A DNA stretch of 64,000 nt. Origin: Sulfitobacter sp. GTDB taxonomy: Bacteria; Pseudomonadota; Alphaproteobacteria; Rhodobacterales; Rhodobacteraceae. Below the pieces are notes generated by a model, which worked only from the letters and a program-made list of their open reading frames with translations, did not search any database and was not told the DNA's origin. Shown one piece after another: positions 10,654 through 20,245 of the stretch (position 1 is the first letter of the stretch; each line of letters begins with the position of its first letter). The position numbers and the translations under genes were made by a program. Location of the stretch: NCBI GenBank assembly GCA_029252045.1, contig JAQXCD010000020.1:1-64000 (forward strand). The letters run 5' to 3'.

Positions 10654-12357
10654 ATGGGCAAGCAAATCACAAATGTCGCCTATCAGGTCATGTGGAACCG
10701 CCTGATCTCCATCGTCGAAGAACAGGCCCAAGCACTGGTGCGCACCGCCTTCTCGACCTCGGTGCGCGAGGCAGGCGACCTCTCGGCGGGCGTGTATAAC
10801 GCGCAAGGCCTGATGCTGGCCCAAGCCGTCACAGGCACACCCGGACACGTCAACGCTATGGCCGATGCCGTGGCCCATTTCATACGCCGGATCGGGCGCG
10901 CTACAATGGCGCCGGGTGATGTCTACCTGACCAACGATCCATGGGAAGGCACAGGCCACCTGCACGACATCACGATGGTTACCCCCTCCTTCCACGGCGA
11001 TACGCTGGTGGGCTTCTTTGCCTGTACGGCCCATGTCGTCGACATCGGTGGGCGCGGGTTTGGAGCCGATGCCAATTCGGTCTACGAGGAAGGGCTGTAC
11101 CTGCCCATTATGCGCTTTGCCGATAAAGGCAGCGTCGATGAAACCCTCATGCGGATTGTACGCGGCAATGTGCGCGAGCCGGATCAGCTGGTCGGTGATC
11201 TCTATGCGCTGGCCACTTGCAACGAGATCGGCCACCGCCGCCTGATGGAGATGATGGCAGAGTTTGCGCTGGAGGATCTGACCGGCATCGCAGAGTTCAT
11301 TTTCGACAACTCCCGCCGCGCCACGCTGGAACGGATCGCCGCCCTGCCGCGCACCTCAGCCACAGGTGAGATGACGGTGGACGGTTTTGCAGCGCCAATC
11401 ACCCTGCGCGTAAAACTGACGATTGAGGCAGACCGCATCCTGACCGACTTTGCCGGCACCTCCGGCCTCGACCCCAAGGGCATCAACTGCCCGCTGGTCT
11501 ATGCCAAGGCCTATGCCTGCTATGCGCTCAAATGCGCCATCGCACCGGAGATTCCCAACAACGCGGCGTCCCTGTCGCCCTTCGAGGTGACAGCGCCAGA
11601 GAACACTATCGTCAACGCGCTGCATCCCGCGCCCGTGGCCCTGCGCCATATCGTAGGCCATTTTGTGCCCGATACGGTATACGATGCACTGGACAAAATC
11701 CTGCCCGATCTGGTGCCAGCCGAAGGCGCCGGATGTCTGTGCAACTTTCAGGTCTCACTGCGCCCTGCGGCCAATACCCCTGCGGGTGCGCGCCGTGCCG
11801 AAGTCCTCACCTTCAACTCGGGCGGTGCCGGTGCGCGCCCAACAGTGGACGGCCTGAACGCCACGGCCTTCCCGTCGGGTGTGATGACCATGCCCGTAGA
11901 GGCGACCGAGCATGCAGGCCCCGTGATCATCTGGCGCAAGGAGCTGCGTGCGGGATCGGGCGGCATTGGCCGCCAGCGCGGCGGGTTGGGCCAATACATG
12001 GAGGTCGGCGCTCGCGTGGGCTATGACTTCGATATTTCAGCCATGCTGGACCGTGTGAACCACCCCGCCCGTGGCCGTCGCGGCGGTGGTGACGGTGCAC
12101 CAACGACAATCGAGCGGGACGACGGAATGCCGATGCAAGGCAAAGGCCGACAGACTGTCGACCATGGTCACCGCGTGAAGATGGCATTCCCCGGTGGTGC
12201 CGGTTATGGCTCTGCTACACAACGAGACAAGGCTGCAATCCTGCGAGATCTGGCCAGAGGTTACATTACTGAAACATCTGCAACCTCTGACTATGGATTA
12301 TCCGCTAATGATGTTGAAAAAGTGAAGTCAGCGATTGCAGCCGGAGAGGACATCTGA
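10654..12357 (+). CDS. hyuB: hydantoinase B/oxoprolinase family protein, subunit B
   Basis: VMWNRLISIVEEQAQALVRTAFSTSVREAGDLSAGVYN...NDPWEGTGHLHDITMVTP; 3 nt after hyuA. Confidence 0.93.
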   Translation: MGKQITNVAYQVMWNRLISIVEEQAQALVRTAFSTSVREAGDLSAGVYNAQGLMLAQAVTGTPGHVNAMADAVAHFIRRIGRATMAPGDVYLTNDPWEGTGHLHDITMVTPSFHGDTLVGFFACTAHVVDIGGRGFGADANSVYEEGLYLPIMRFADKGSVDETLMRIVRGNVREPDQLVGDLYALATCNEIGHRRLMEMMAEFALEDLTGIAEFIFDNSRRATLERIAALPRTSATGEMTVDGFAAPITLRVKLTIEADRILTDFAGTSGLDPKGINCPLVYAKAYACYALKCAIAPEIPNNAASLSPFEVTAPENTIVNALHPAPVALRHIVGHFVPDTVYDALDKILPDLVPAEGAGCLCNFQVSLRPAANTPAGARRAEVLTFNSGGAGARPTVDGLNATAFPSGVMTMPVEATEHAGPVIIWRKELRAGSGGIGRQRGGLGQYMEVGARVGYDFDISAMLDRVNHPARGRRGGGDGAPTTIERDDGMPMQGKGRQTVDHGHRVKMAFPGGAGYGSATQRDKAAILRDLARGYITETSATSDYGLSANDVEKVKSAIAAGEDI

Positions 12358-13130
12358 TGGACTATCCCGACAATCCCTTCACCCATGCCCTACGGGCCCA
12401 TCAAAAACAGCTTGGCCTGTGGATAAGTCTCTCCAGCCCTTTCGCGGCCGAAGTCACTGCCCCCGCAGGCTACGACTGGGCGTTGATCGATATGGAGCAC
12501 GCGCCCAACGACTATTTCAGCACTTTGGGCCAGATGCAGGCCTTTGCCGCCACAAGTACCACCACTATTGTGCGGCCCGAATGGAACGATCCCGTGATGG
12601 TCAAGCGCTTGCTGGACTTGGGCGCACGCGGGCTGCTGTTCCCGATGATCAACACCGTTGAGGAGGCGCGCTCTGCAGTTGCCGCCACCCGCTATCCCCC
12701 GCAGGGCATTCACGGCTTCTCGGGGGCGACCCGCGCGAATAACTTTGGCCGCATGCCTGACTACCTTGCCCGCGTCGAGGACGAGACTACCGTTCTGCTG
12801 CAACTTGAATCCCGTGAGGCTATCGCAAACGCTGAGGCCATCGCGGAAGTAGATGGCGTGCATGGCCTGTTCTTTGGCCCCGCGGACATTGCCGCAGATA
12901 TCGGCAAGCTGGGCAAGCCGCTGGATCCAGAGGTCTGGGACCTGATCCGCCCCTGCGCTCAGCGCCTGATTGCCAAGGGCATGCCGGTTGGGACGCTGGT
13001 GAACGACGCTGCATTCGCAGCCCAACTCCTCAACGAAGGGTTTACTTTTGTGGCCTGCGGCACCGATACGTCGCTATTGGCACGCGCAACTGATATGCTT
13101 CTGACAGATGTCAAAAGCCGCCTGAAATAA
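12357..13130 (+). CDS. HpcH/HpaI aldolase family protein
   Basis: LGLWISLSSPFAAEVTAPAGYDWALIDMEHAPND...LLFPMINTVEEA...GVHGLFFGPADIAADIG. Confidence 0.9.
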   Translation: MDYPDNPFTHALRAHQKQLGLWISLSSPFAAEVTAPAGYDWALIDMEHAPNDYFSTLGQMQAFAATSTTTIVRPEWNDPVMVKRLLDLGARGLLFPMINTVEEARSAVAATRYPPQGIHGFSGATRANNFGRMPDYLARVEDETTVLLQLESREAIANAEAIAEVDGVHGLFFGPADIAADIGKLGKPLDPEVWDLIRPCAQRLIAKGMPVGTLVNDAAFAAQLLNEGFTFVACGTDTSLLARATDMLLTDVKSRLK

Positions 13131-13151
13131 ACTTAAAGAAAGACCCACAAC

Positions 13152-14000
13152 ATGCCCAAAAAATTCAATAAAATCGTCCTCACGGGTGCTGCTGGCCGCC
13201 TTGGTTCCTACCTGCGTGAACCACTGGCCGCCCTGTGCAATGAACTGGTCTCGACCGACATCAAGGAACAACCCGGCACGCTCTATGCGGGCGAGACCTA
13301 TGTGCAGGCTGACCTCGCAAACTTCGACGCGATGGAGGCTGTCATCAAAGGCGCGGAGATGGTTGTGCACATGGGGGCCTTTGTAGACGAAGGCCCGTTC
13401 GAGCAGTTGCTGGGCCCCAACTTTGTAGGCTCGTACAACGTCTGGGAGGCCGCGTCGCGCCACGGCGTGCGGCGTGTTGTCTATGGCTCGTCCATCCACG
13501 CGGTTGGCATGTACCCCAAGAACGAATTCATCGGCACCGATGTCCCCCACCGCCCCGACACCTTCTACGGCCTTGCCAAATGCTTCACCGAGGATTTGGG
13601 CCGAATGTATTGGGAAAAGCGCGGGCTGGAGAGCGTCCACATGCGCATCCTGTCCTGTGCGCAGGTCAACAACGCCCGCGCCTTGGGTTCATGGCTCAGC
13701 TATGACGACCTGATCCAGCTGGTTACTCGCTGCATCGAAACCCCTGTTACGGGCTTTGCAATCATCTACGGCGTCAGCAACAATGACCGCGCTCCCGTGG
13801 ATAATGCCAAGGCCAGCTTCCTCGGATACCGGCCCAAAGACAACGCAGAACAGTTTGCGGAAGAAGTGCTGGCGGCCGAGCCACCGATGGACCCGCACGA
13901 CCCGAACCACATGTGCCATGGCGGGCCCTTTGCCGGGGTTGAACTGGGCAATTCAGGATTGGCCGGCATGAACGTCGTGGATGACACCAAGAAACGCTAA
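13152..14000 (+). CDS. NAD-dependent epimerase/dehydratase (uronate-dehydrogenase-like SDR)
   Basis: KIVLTGAAGRLGSYLREPL Rossmann motif; YGSSIHAVG...YGLAKCFTEDLGRMY SDR YxxxK-like. Confidence 0.85.
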   Translation: MPKKFNKIVLTGAAGRLGSYLREPLAALCNELVSTDIKEQPGTLYAGETYVQADLANFDAMEAVIKGAEMVVHMGAFVDEGPFEQLLGPNFVGSYNVWEAASRHGVRRVVYGSSIHAVGMYPKNEFIGTDVPHRPDTFYGLAKCFTEDLGRMYWEKRGLESVHMRILSCAQVNNARALGSWLSYDDLIQLVTRCIETPVTGFAIIYGVSNNDRAPVDNAKASFLGYRPKDNAEQFAEEVLAAEPPMDPHDPNHMCHGGPFAGVELGNSGLAGMNVVDDTKKR

Positions 14001-14016
14001 ACCGTGACAAAACGGG

Positions 14017-15336
14017 TCAGGCTGCCAGATATGCGCGCAGCATATCAGCCACCGGCAGCCTGACCTTTAGCCGTGCGCCCAGCAAAAACATGCCCGCGAA
14101 TTTTCGCTGGAGGTAGAGCAAATCCATCGGCAAAACCGGCGGAACAAACCCGTCCTGTGCTAGTGCTTCGCCGGCTTTCTGCATGCGGTGCGAAAAGGTT
14201 GTGTCATTGAAATCAAAGACAGGGGCACGCAAGGCATCAAAGGCCATGTGGATAAGTTCAAGCACCTGCCGACGATGTTGATTTTCCATATTTTCGCTTA
14301 TAAATCCGATAGATAAAGCAGCATGTTCAACTCTCGCCACATCACCCCTCAGGCCAGAAACGAGAAGTGACCTGTAACACCTTGATATTTCATTACCTAT
14401 ATCTCTTGCTGCACCGAAATCGAGCAATATTATATTTCCGGTTGCGGGGTCAAAACGGTAGTTTGCAAAATTAGGATCACTCTGCATCAGCTTGAATTTA
14501 AATAATTCTTTCAGCGTCAAATCAATCAATCGCCCCATGATTGCTTCGCGGGTTTCCAGCGGTTGGGACGCGGCCTCTTCAATGGGTCTGCCTTCGATAA
14601 AATCCATCGCCAGAATACGACCGGTACACCAGTCACTGTGCACGGCCGGCAGGACAAACCCGTCAGTGCCCGCCAGCAGTCGGGTAAAGCGGCGCAAGTA
14701 CGCCGCCTCGCGCGCATAGTCCGTTTCCTCGTGAAGCTGGCGGGTAGCCTCGGCCAGATAGGGCTCCAGCGCAAAGCCCTTGGGCAGCATCCCCGACATG
14801 CGGATCAGCGCACCCACATTTGCCACGTCGCTGTCGATGCTGCGCGCCACACCCGGATATTGCACCTTGATCGCCATGTCCCGCCCGTCGTGCAATCGGG
14901 CGCGGTGCACCTGCCCAATCGACGCCGCAGCAATAGGCCGCACATCAAAGCGGGAAAATTGCTGCAACCATCCCGTAGGCCACTCGGACGCCAGTACCTT
15001 CTTCAGCTGGGCTGGCGGCATAAAATTGGCATCGTCACGCAGCCGTGCCATGATCTGGGCCAACTCAGGCGGCAGGAAATCCCCCGTGTCCATCGACGCC
15101 AGTTGTCCGATCTTCATCGCTGCACCGCGCATCTTCGACAGCTGGTCTGCAACGCGGCTGATGTTTGATGGTGTCAACAACAGGCCACGCCAATCAGGAC
15201 GCTGGCCCCTCCCCAACTGCGCCACACCGCCCAGCGCCATATTGCCCGCGATACCCGCCGTCATGGTCCCCAACCGGCCCAGACGAGCCAGCCGCGTCGC
15301 AGGCACCGCCAGCCCTTTATTGCGCTGCCCGGTCAC
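14017..15336 (-). CDS. ABC1/AarF/UbiB-family atypical kinase (COQ8/ADCK-like)
   Basis: KMRGAAMKIGQLASMD (KxGQ motif), AAASIGQVHRARL (Ala-rich loop), LMQSDPNFANYRFDPATGNIILLDFGAARDI; GTG start overlaps DUF2805 stop. Confidence 0.88.
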   Translation of the reverse strand: MTGQRNKGLAVPATRLARLGRLGTMTAGIAGNMALGGVAQLGRGQRPDWRGLLLTPSNISRVADQLSKMRGAAMKIGQLASMDTGDFLPPELAQIMARLRDDANFMPPAQLKKVLASEWPTGWLQQFSRFDVRPIAAASIGQVHRARLHDGRDMAIKVQYPGVARSIDSDVANVGALIRMSGMLPKGFALEPYLAEATRQLHEETDYAREAAYLRRFTRLLAGTDGFVLPAVHSDWCTGRILAMDFIEGRPIEEAASQPLETREAIMGRLIDLTLKELFKFKLMQSDPNFANYRFDPATGNIILLDFGAARDIGNEISRCYRSLLVSGLRGDVARVEHAALSIGFISENMENQHRRQVLELIHMAFDALRAPVFDFNDTTFSHRMQKAGEALAQDGFVPPVLPMDLLYLQRKFAGMFLLGARLKVRLPVADMLRAYLAA

Positions 15337-15557
15337 TTGTAGACCTCGCGTCGCGTCCCGAAGGCATGTACGCGCTTGCGCCAAGCCTTATAGCTGCCAG
15401 CCTTGAGCGTTTTGCGCATCAAAGCCTGCACTTGTTTTTCCGACAGACCATACTCCAGCCTAATCGTAGCGAATGGGACATGATCGCTCAGCGCCATTTG
15501 CACCACGGCGCTTATGTCAGCCGCATCAAGTTCATCTTGCTTTGCCATGTTACTCAA
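15333..15557 (-). CDS. DUF2805 (TIGR03643 family) protein
   Basis: DISAVVQMALSDHVPFATIRLEYGLSEKQVQALMRKTLKAGSYKAWRKRV. Confidence 0.75.
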   Translation of the reverse strand: MSNMAKQDELDAADISAVVQMALSDHVPFATIRLEYGLSEKQVQALMRKTLKAGSYKAWRKRVHAFGTRREVYK

Positions 15558-16021
15558 CGATAAAACCGGATCGCAGCAACGGCCACATCCGCCCGCATCT
15601 CAGCACCGATGGCCAGCACACCAATACGCCGCAGGCGGGCCGGATCCAGCACAGCATCCGTTTTGCGCCCCTCAAAGTCATCCCAAGCAAAGCGTAAAAC
15701 CTGCCAATCCGGCAAGGCATCAAAGCTTGCGCGGAACGACTGCCACGGGCGCGTCAGCTGATCTGTGCGCAGGCGCAACTCATAGTGGGCGCCATTGCCG
15801 CAAACTTCCAGCTCGACCCCTCGAAAGCCGGAAGCATCCACAACAGCGCCGTTATCCAGATCAAACGCCATCTGGATGAATCCGCCGTTGTTCGCCAAGG
15901 AAACGCCTCCCGTCAAACGGGTTGCATCGCGGTCCTTGTATAACGCCTGTGTCACCTCTCCGGTCGAAACCCCGCCCATGACGGTGTCTGCTACAAATTC
16001 AAAATCCGGTTTCAATTCCAT
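15554..16021 (-). CDS. CIA30 family protein (complex I intermediate-associated protein 30-like)
   Basis: FEFVADTVMGGVSTGEV...GGVSLANNGGFIQMAFDLD...GVELEVCGNGAHYELRLRTDQLTRPWQSFRASF. Confidence 0.78.
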   Translation of the reverse strand: MELKPDFEFVADTVMGGVSTGEVTQALYKDRDATRLTGGVSLANNGGFIQMAFDLDNGAVVDASGFRGVELEVCGNGAHYELRLRTDQLTRPWQSFRASFDALPDWQVLRFAWDDFEGRKTDAVLDPARLRRIGVLAIGAEMRADVAVAAIRFYR

Positions 16022-16153
16022 CACGCACCGCCTCTCATATAGCTGACAACCTAGTCGCCTGCACCGCTCTGACCAGCGAAAGCGCGACAAATGGTGCAGG
16101 ACATATTGAATCATGCTGCCCTCAGGTCCCGGTTGCGTTAAGTCACAGGCAAG

Positions 16154-16822
16154 ATGGAGAAGAAGATGTTGCTGACCGTCAGAGCCCTTGAGAAATCATA
16201 TGCGGGTGCCGAAGGGCGCGTGCCCGTGCTGCGCGGAATAGACATGGAGGTCGCCGCTGGCGAAACGTTGGCTCTGACCGGCGAAAGCGGTTCGGGCAAA
16301 AGCACCCTTTTGCACCTGATCGGCGGGCTGGACACCGCAGATGCGGGTAGCATCGTGATGAACGAGCAGGACATCAGCCGACTGGATGACACAGGGCGCG
16401 CGGCTGTGCGCCGTTCAAACCTCGGGATCATCTTCCAGCAGTTCAACCTGATCCCCTCGCTGGATGTAGCAGCAAATATCGCCTTTCAGGCACGGCTTGC
16501 CGGGATGTATGATGCGGATAGCGCTACAGGCCTGGCACAGGCCTTAGGGCTGGCCGACCATCTCCACAAGTTCCCTGAACAACTGTCTGGCGGCCAGCAG
16601 CAACGCGTCGCCATCGCCCGCGCGCTTGCCGCCAAGCCGAGCCTTATTCTGGCCGATGAGCCCACAGGCAATCTGGACGAAGCGACTGCCGCCGAAGTGA
16701 TGGCGCAAATGCTGGCCTTGGTGACAAAAACCGGTGCGGCCCTGGTTATGGTGACCCATTCGCCGCGTCTGGCAGGGCAAATGGGGCGGCAACTGCATCT
16801 GAGACAAGGACAACTGGCGTGA
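16154..16822 (+). CDS. ABC transporter ATP-binding protein (LolD/YbbA/AttE-like)
   Basis: Walker [19 protein letters not shown]; signature [15 protein letters not shown]; Walker [13 protein letters not shown]. Confidence 0.93.
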   Translation: MEKKMLLTVRALEKSYAGAEGRVPVLRGIDMEVAAGETLALTGESGSGKSTLLHLIGGLDTADAGSIVMNEQDISRLDDTGRAAVRRSNLGIIFQQFNLIPSLDVAANIAFQARLAGMYDADSATGLAQALGLADHLHKFPEQLSGGQQQRVAIARALAAKPSLILADEPTGNLDEATAAEVMAQMLALVTKTGAALVMVTHSPRLAGQMGRQLHLRQGQLA

Positions 16823-19203
16823 CGGCTGGGGCCCTCTCGGCGTTGTGGTCGCATTGGCGGCGTAATCCGTTGCAACTGTTCACGCTGGTGGCAGGGCTTG
16901 CATTGGCCACGGCACTTTGGTCAGGCGTGCAAGCCGTCAACGCCGAGGCCCGCGCCAGCTATGACGCGGCTGCCGCAACTTTGGGTGAAGGGCAATATGA
17001 TCAGTTACTGCCGGCCGCGGGCGAATTGATCCCGCAGGAAACATTTGTAGCATTGCGCCGTGCCGGATGGCTGGTGGGTCCGGTGGTCGAAGGCCAGATA
17101 GCCGGCGTGCGTCTGGTGGGGATTGACCCGCTGACAGCGCCCGGCGGGATGGGACCCGTAGGCGACGCTGGCATTGACCTGCCACAGTTTCTGGCCAATC
17201 CACCCGTCTTTGCCAATGCCGTGACGGCCGCGAAACTGGCGGGCGCGATCGACGCGCCTGTTGTCGTTGTCGCGTCCATCGCGCCCGATACAGCCATCAC
17301 CGACATTGCAGTCCCCCAACGCCTGTTGGGGGCCACGGGCAAGTTCAACCGCTTGATCATTGCCCCCAACCAGCCCATAGGGCGCCCGGCTTTGGCCGAT
17401 GTTGCACCCGCGCTGGTCCTGCGCGGCGCGCAGCGCGGATCAGAAGTAGGACGGCTCACGGACAGTTTTCACCTCAACCTGACCGCCTTCGGCTTGCTGA
17501 GTTTCGCGGTGGGGATTTTCATCGTGCATGGCGCCATCGGCCTTGCGTTTGAACAGCGACGCACAATGATCCGCACTTTGCGGGCGTTGGGCATGCCCCT
17601 GCGCCGCCTGATCACGCTGATGGCGGCCGAGCTGCTGTTCCTGTCGCTGATAGGCGGGTTTGTTGGCGTGTGTCTGGGCTATCTGGTAGCCGCCAGCCTG
17701 CTGCCCGACGTGGCCGCTACGCTCAAAGGACTATATGGCGCGCAGGTCTCGGGCACCCTGCAACTGCGGCCCTCATGGTGGCTGTCTGGCATGGCTATCT
17801 CGGTTCTGGGGACGATCATAGCAGCGACAGGCGCGCTGGTATCGGTGGCGCGCATGCCGCTGCTGGCCAGTGCACAACCGCGGGCATGGGCCACCGCACG
17901 CGGCATAGCGCGGCGGGTCCAAATCACCGTCAGCGTCGGACTGCTCACACTTGCGGGCCTGCTTGCCCTTCTGGGCGGGGGGCTGGTGATGGGCTTTGCA
18001 CTGCTTGCTTGTCTCTTGATCGGCGCCGCACTCGCCCTGCCGCTGGTGCTGGACATTGCCTTGCGGCTGGCCAGCACCAGCGCACGCAGTGTTACGGCAC
18101 AATGGTTCTGGGCCGACACCCGCCAGCAACTCCCAGGCCTCAGCCTTGCGCTGATGGCGCTATTGCTGGCGATGGCCGCAAATGTCGGGGTCTCTACGAT
18201 GGTATCAAGCTTTCGCCTGACGTTTACAGGATTTCTGGACCAACGTCTGGCATCCGACCTTTACATCAACACCGAAAGCCCTGCACAGGCCGCAGCCCTT
18301 GAGACGTTTGTCGCACCGCGCGTGTCCGAGACGATGCCCTTGCTGTCAGCAGAGGTCGAACTGGCGGGCCTGCCCGCCGAGATTTACGGCGCACGTATCG
18401 GCACGACCTACCGCGCAAACTGGAAGTTCCTTGCTGCTGCGCCGCAGGTCTGGGACCGCGTTGCCGACGGTGATGCCGTACTGGTCAACGAGCAACTGGC
18501 ACGGCGCGCAGGCCTTTGGGTCGGTGATGATCTGGCGATTGCACCCGACCACGTTCTGCCCATTGCGGGTGTTTTCGGGGATTACGGCAACCCCATCGGG
18601 CAGGCGATTACCTCGGAGGTGCTGTTTGCCACACTGCACCCCGACGTGCGCGCACTGCGGTTTGGCCTGCGCACACAGGACGTGGCCGCCTTGCAGACTG
18701 CCCTGACAGAGGACTTCGGCCTGCCCGAAACCAGCATAACCGATCAGGCCCAGATCAAAGCCTTCTCGCTGGGGGTCTTCGAGCGGACATTTACCGTGAC
18801 GGCAGCGCTTAATGTGCTCACGCTCAGTGTCGCGGGGTTTGCCATTTTTATGAGCTTGCTAACATTGGCAGGGATGCGCGTGCCGCAACTGGCGCCGGCA
18901 TGGGCCTTGGGCATGACACGGGCACGGTTGGGGCAGCTGGAGCTGATCCGTGCCATTGTGCTGGCCAGCCTTACCGCGCTGATGGCCCTCCCGCTGGGGC
19001 TGGGTCTGGCGTGGGTGTTGCTGGCTGTGGTCAATGTCGAGGCCTTTGGCTGGCAACTGCCAATGTATCTTTTCCCGCGTGACTATGCGGTGATGGGATT
19101 GTTCGCATTGGCTGCCGCCGCCTTGGCCGCCGCATGGCCCGCCCACAAATTGGCACGCACCCCTCCTGCTGATCTGTTGAAGGTATTTGCAAATGCACGC
19201 TAA
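16819..19203 (+). CDS. ABC transporter permease, FtsX-like domains (single-chain)
   Basis: 794-aa ORF with two FtsX-type clusters ([32 protein letters not shown]...; [38 protein letters not shown]); overlaps the ATPase gene. Confidence 0.88.
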   Translation: MTAGALSALWSHWRRNPLQLFTLVAGLALATALWSGVQAVNAEARASYDAAAATLGEGQYDQLLPAAGELIPQETFVALRRAGWLVGPVVEGQIAGVRLVGIDPLTAPGGMGPVGDAGIDLPQFLANPPVFANAVTAAKLAGAIDAPVVVVASIAPDTAITDIAVPQRLLGATGKFNRLIIAPNQPIGRPALADVAPALVLRGAQRGSEVGRLTDSFHLNLTAFGLLSFAVGIFIVHGAIGLAFEQRRTMIRTLRALGMPLRRLITLMAAELLFLSLIGGFVGVCLGYLVAASLLPDVAATLKGLYGAQVSGTLQLRPSWWLSGMAISVLGTIIAATGALVSVARMPLLASAQPRAWATARGIARRVQITVSVGLLTLAGLLALLGGGLVMGFALLACLLIGAALALPLVLDIALRLASTSARSVTAQWFWADTRQQLPGLSLALMALLLAMAANVGVSTMVSSFRLTFTGFLDQRLASDLYINTESPAQAAALETFVAPRVSETMPLLSAEVELAGLPAEIYGARIGTTYRANWKFLAAAPQVWDRVADGDAVLVNEQLARRAGLWVGDDLAIAPDHVLPIAGVFGDYGNPIGQAITSEVLFATLHPDVRALRFGLRTQDVAALQTALTEDFGLPETSITDQAQIKAFSLGVFERTFTVTAALNVLTLSVAGFAIFMSLLTLAGMRVPQLAPAWALGMTRARLGQLELIRAIVLASLTALMALPLGLGLAWVLLAVVNVEAFGWQLPMYLFPRDYAVMGLFALAAAALAAAWPAHKLARTPPADLLKVFANAR

Positions 19204-20245
19204 GGCCGCCCTCCTCGCGATGCTCCTCGCGCTATGCATGCCCGTCGCCGCACCGGCGCAAGGTTTTGCCGGTATGGGCAGTGAGGCCGGGGGCTTTGCC
19301 GTGCCTGCCCCCGCACCCGAGTTCGACTTTCCCGCCGATCACGGCCCCCACCCGGATTACCGGATCGAGTGGTGGTACCTGACCGCAAATATGACCGGCC
19401 CTGACGGCACGCCTTACGGGCTGCAATGGACGCTGTTCCGCTCTGCCCTTGCCCCCTTTGCCACCACCGGATGGGACAGCCCGCAGGTCTGGCTGGGCCA
19501 TGCGGCAGTGACGACGCCCAAAGCCCATTATACCTCCGAGCGTTTGGCGCGCGGCGGCACCGGACAGGCAGACGTCACCCCAGCCCCTTTTGAGGCGTGG
19601 ATTGATGAATGGCACATGCGCGGCGACACCCTTGATGCCGTACGGCTGCATGCGGCGGGGGCGCAGTTCTCCTATGATGTATCCCTGACAGCGCAAGGGC
19701 CGCTGGTTTTCCACGGGCAGGACGGCTACTCGGTCAAATCCCAACAGGGACAGGCCAGCTATTACTACTCCCAACCCTTCTATGCGCTGGAAGGCACGCT
19801 GACCCTGCCCCAAGGCGATGTGCCCGTGATAGGCACCGCTTGGCTGGACCGCGAGTGGTCATCACAGCCTTTGGCATCAGACCAGACCGGATGGGACTGG
19901 TTCTCGATTTCATTTGAGGCGGGGGCCAAGCTGATGGGGTTCCGGCTGCGGCAGGCCGATGGCAGCTACTACACCTCCGGCACATGGATCGCAGCCGAAG
20001 GTGGCACAACCACCCTGCCCGACGGCAGCTTTGACGCCACTCCGCTGGACATAACAGACGTTGGCGGCCGCGCGGTGCCCACCCGTTGGCAGGTCCGCGT
20101 GCCTGACCGTGCCGTCGACATCACCGTAGAGGCGATCAACACCCAAGCGTGGATGGATATGGCCATTCCCTACTGGGAGGGCCCCGTGCGCGTCAGCGGC
20201 AGCCACAACGGGATAGGCTATCTCGAGATGACCGGCTACGACTAG
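19187..20245 (+). CDS. secreted lipocalin-like (CrtC/AttH-type) protein
   Basis: Signal peptide; FDFPADHGPHPDYRIEWWYLTANMTGPDGTPYGLQWTLFRSAL...GTAWLDREWSSQPL; overlaps permease gene. Confidence 0.85.
   Translation: MQMHAKAALLAMLLALCMPVAAPAQGFAGMGSEAGGFAVPAPAPEFDFPADHGPHPDYRIEWWYLTANMTGPDGTPYGLQWTLFRSALAPFATTGWDSPQVWLGHAAVTTPKAHYTSERLARGGTGQADVTPAPFEAWIDEWHMRGDTLDAVRLHAAGAQFSYDVSLTAQGPLVFHGQDGYSVKSQQGQASYYYSQPFYALEGTLTLPQGDVPVIGTAWLDREWSSQPLASDQTGWDWFSISFEAGAKLMGFRLRQADGSYYTSGTWIAAEGGTTTLPDGSFDATPLDITDVGGRAVPTRWQVRVPDRAVDITVEAINTQAWMDMAIPYWEGPVRVSGSHNGIGYLEMTGYD

Noticed and set aside
9916-11235. 439-aa minus-strand ORF across hyuA/hyuB
   Set aside because: Antisense to well-supported hydantoinase genes with no recognisable motif.
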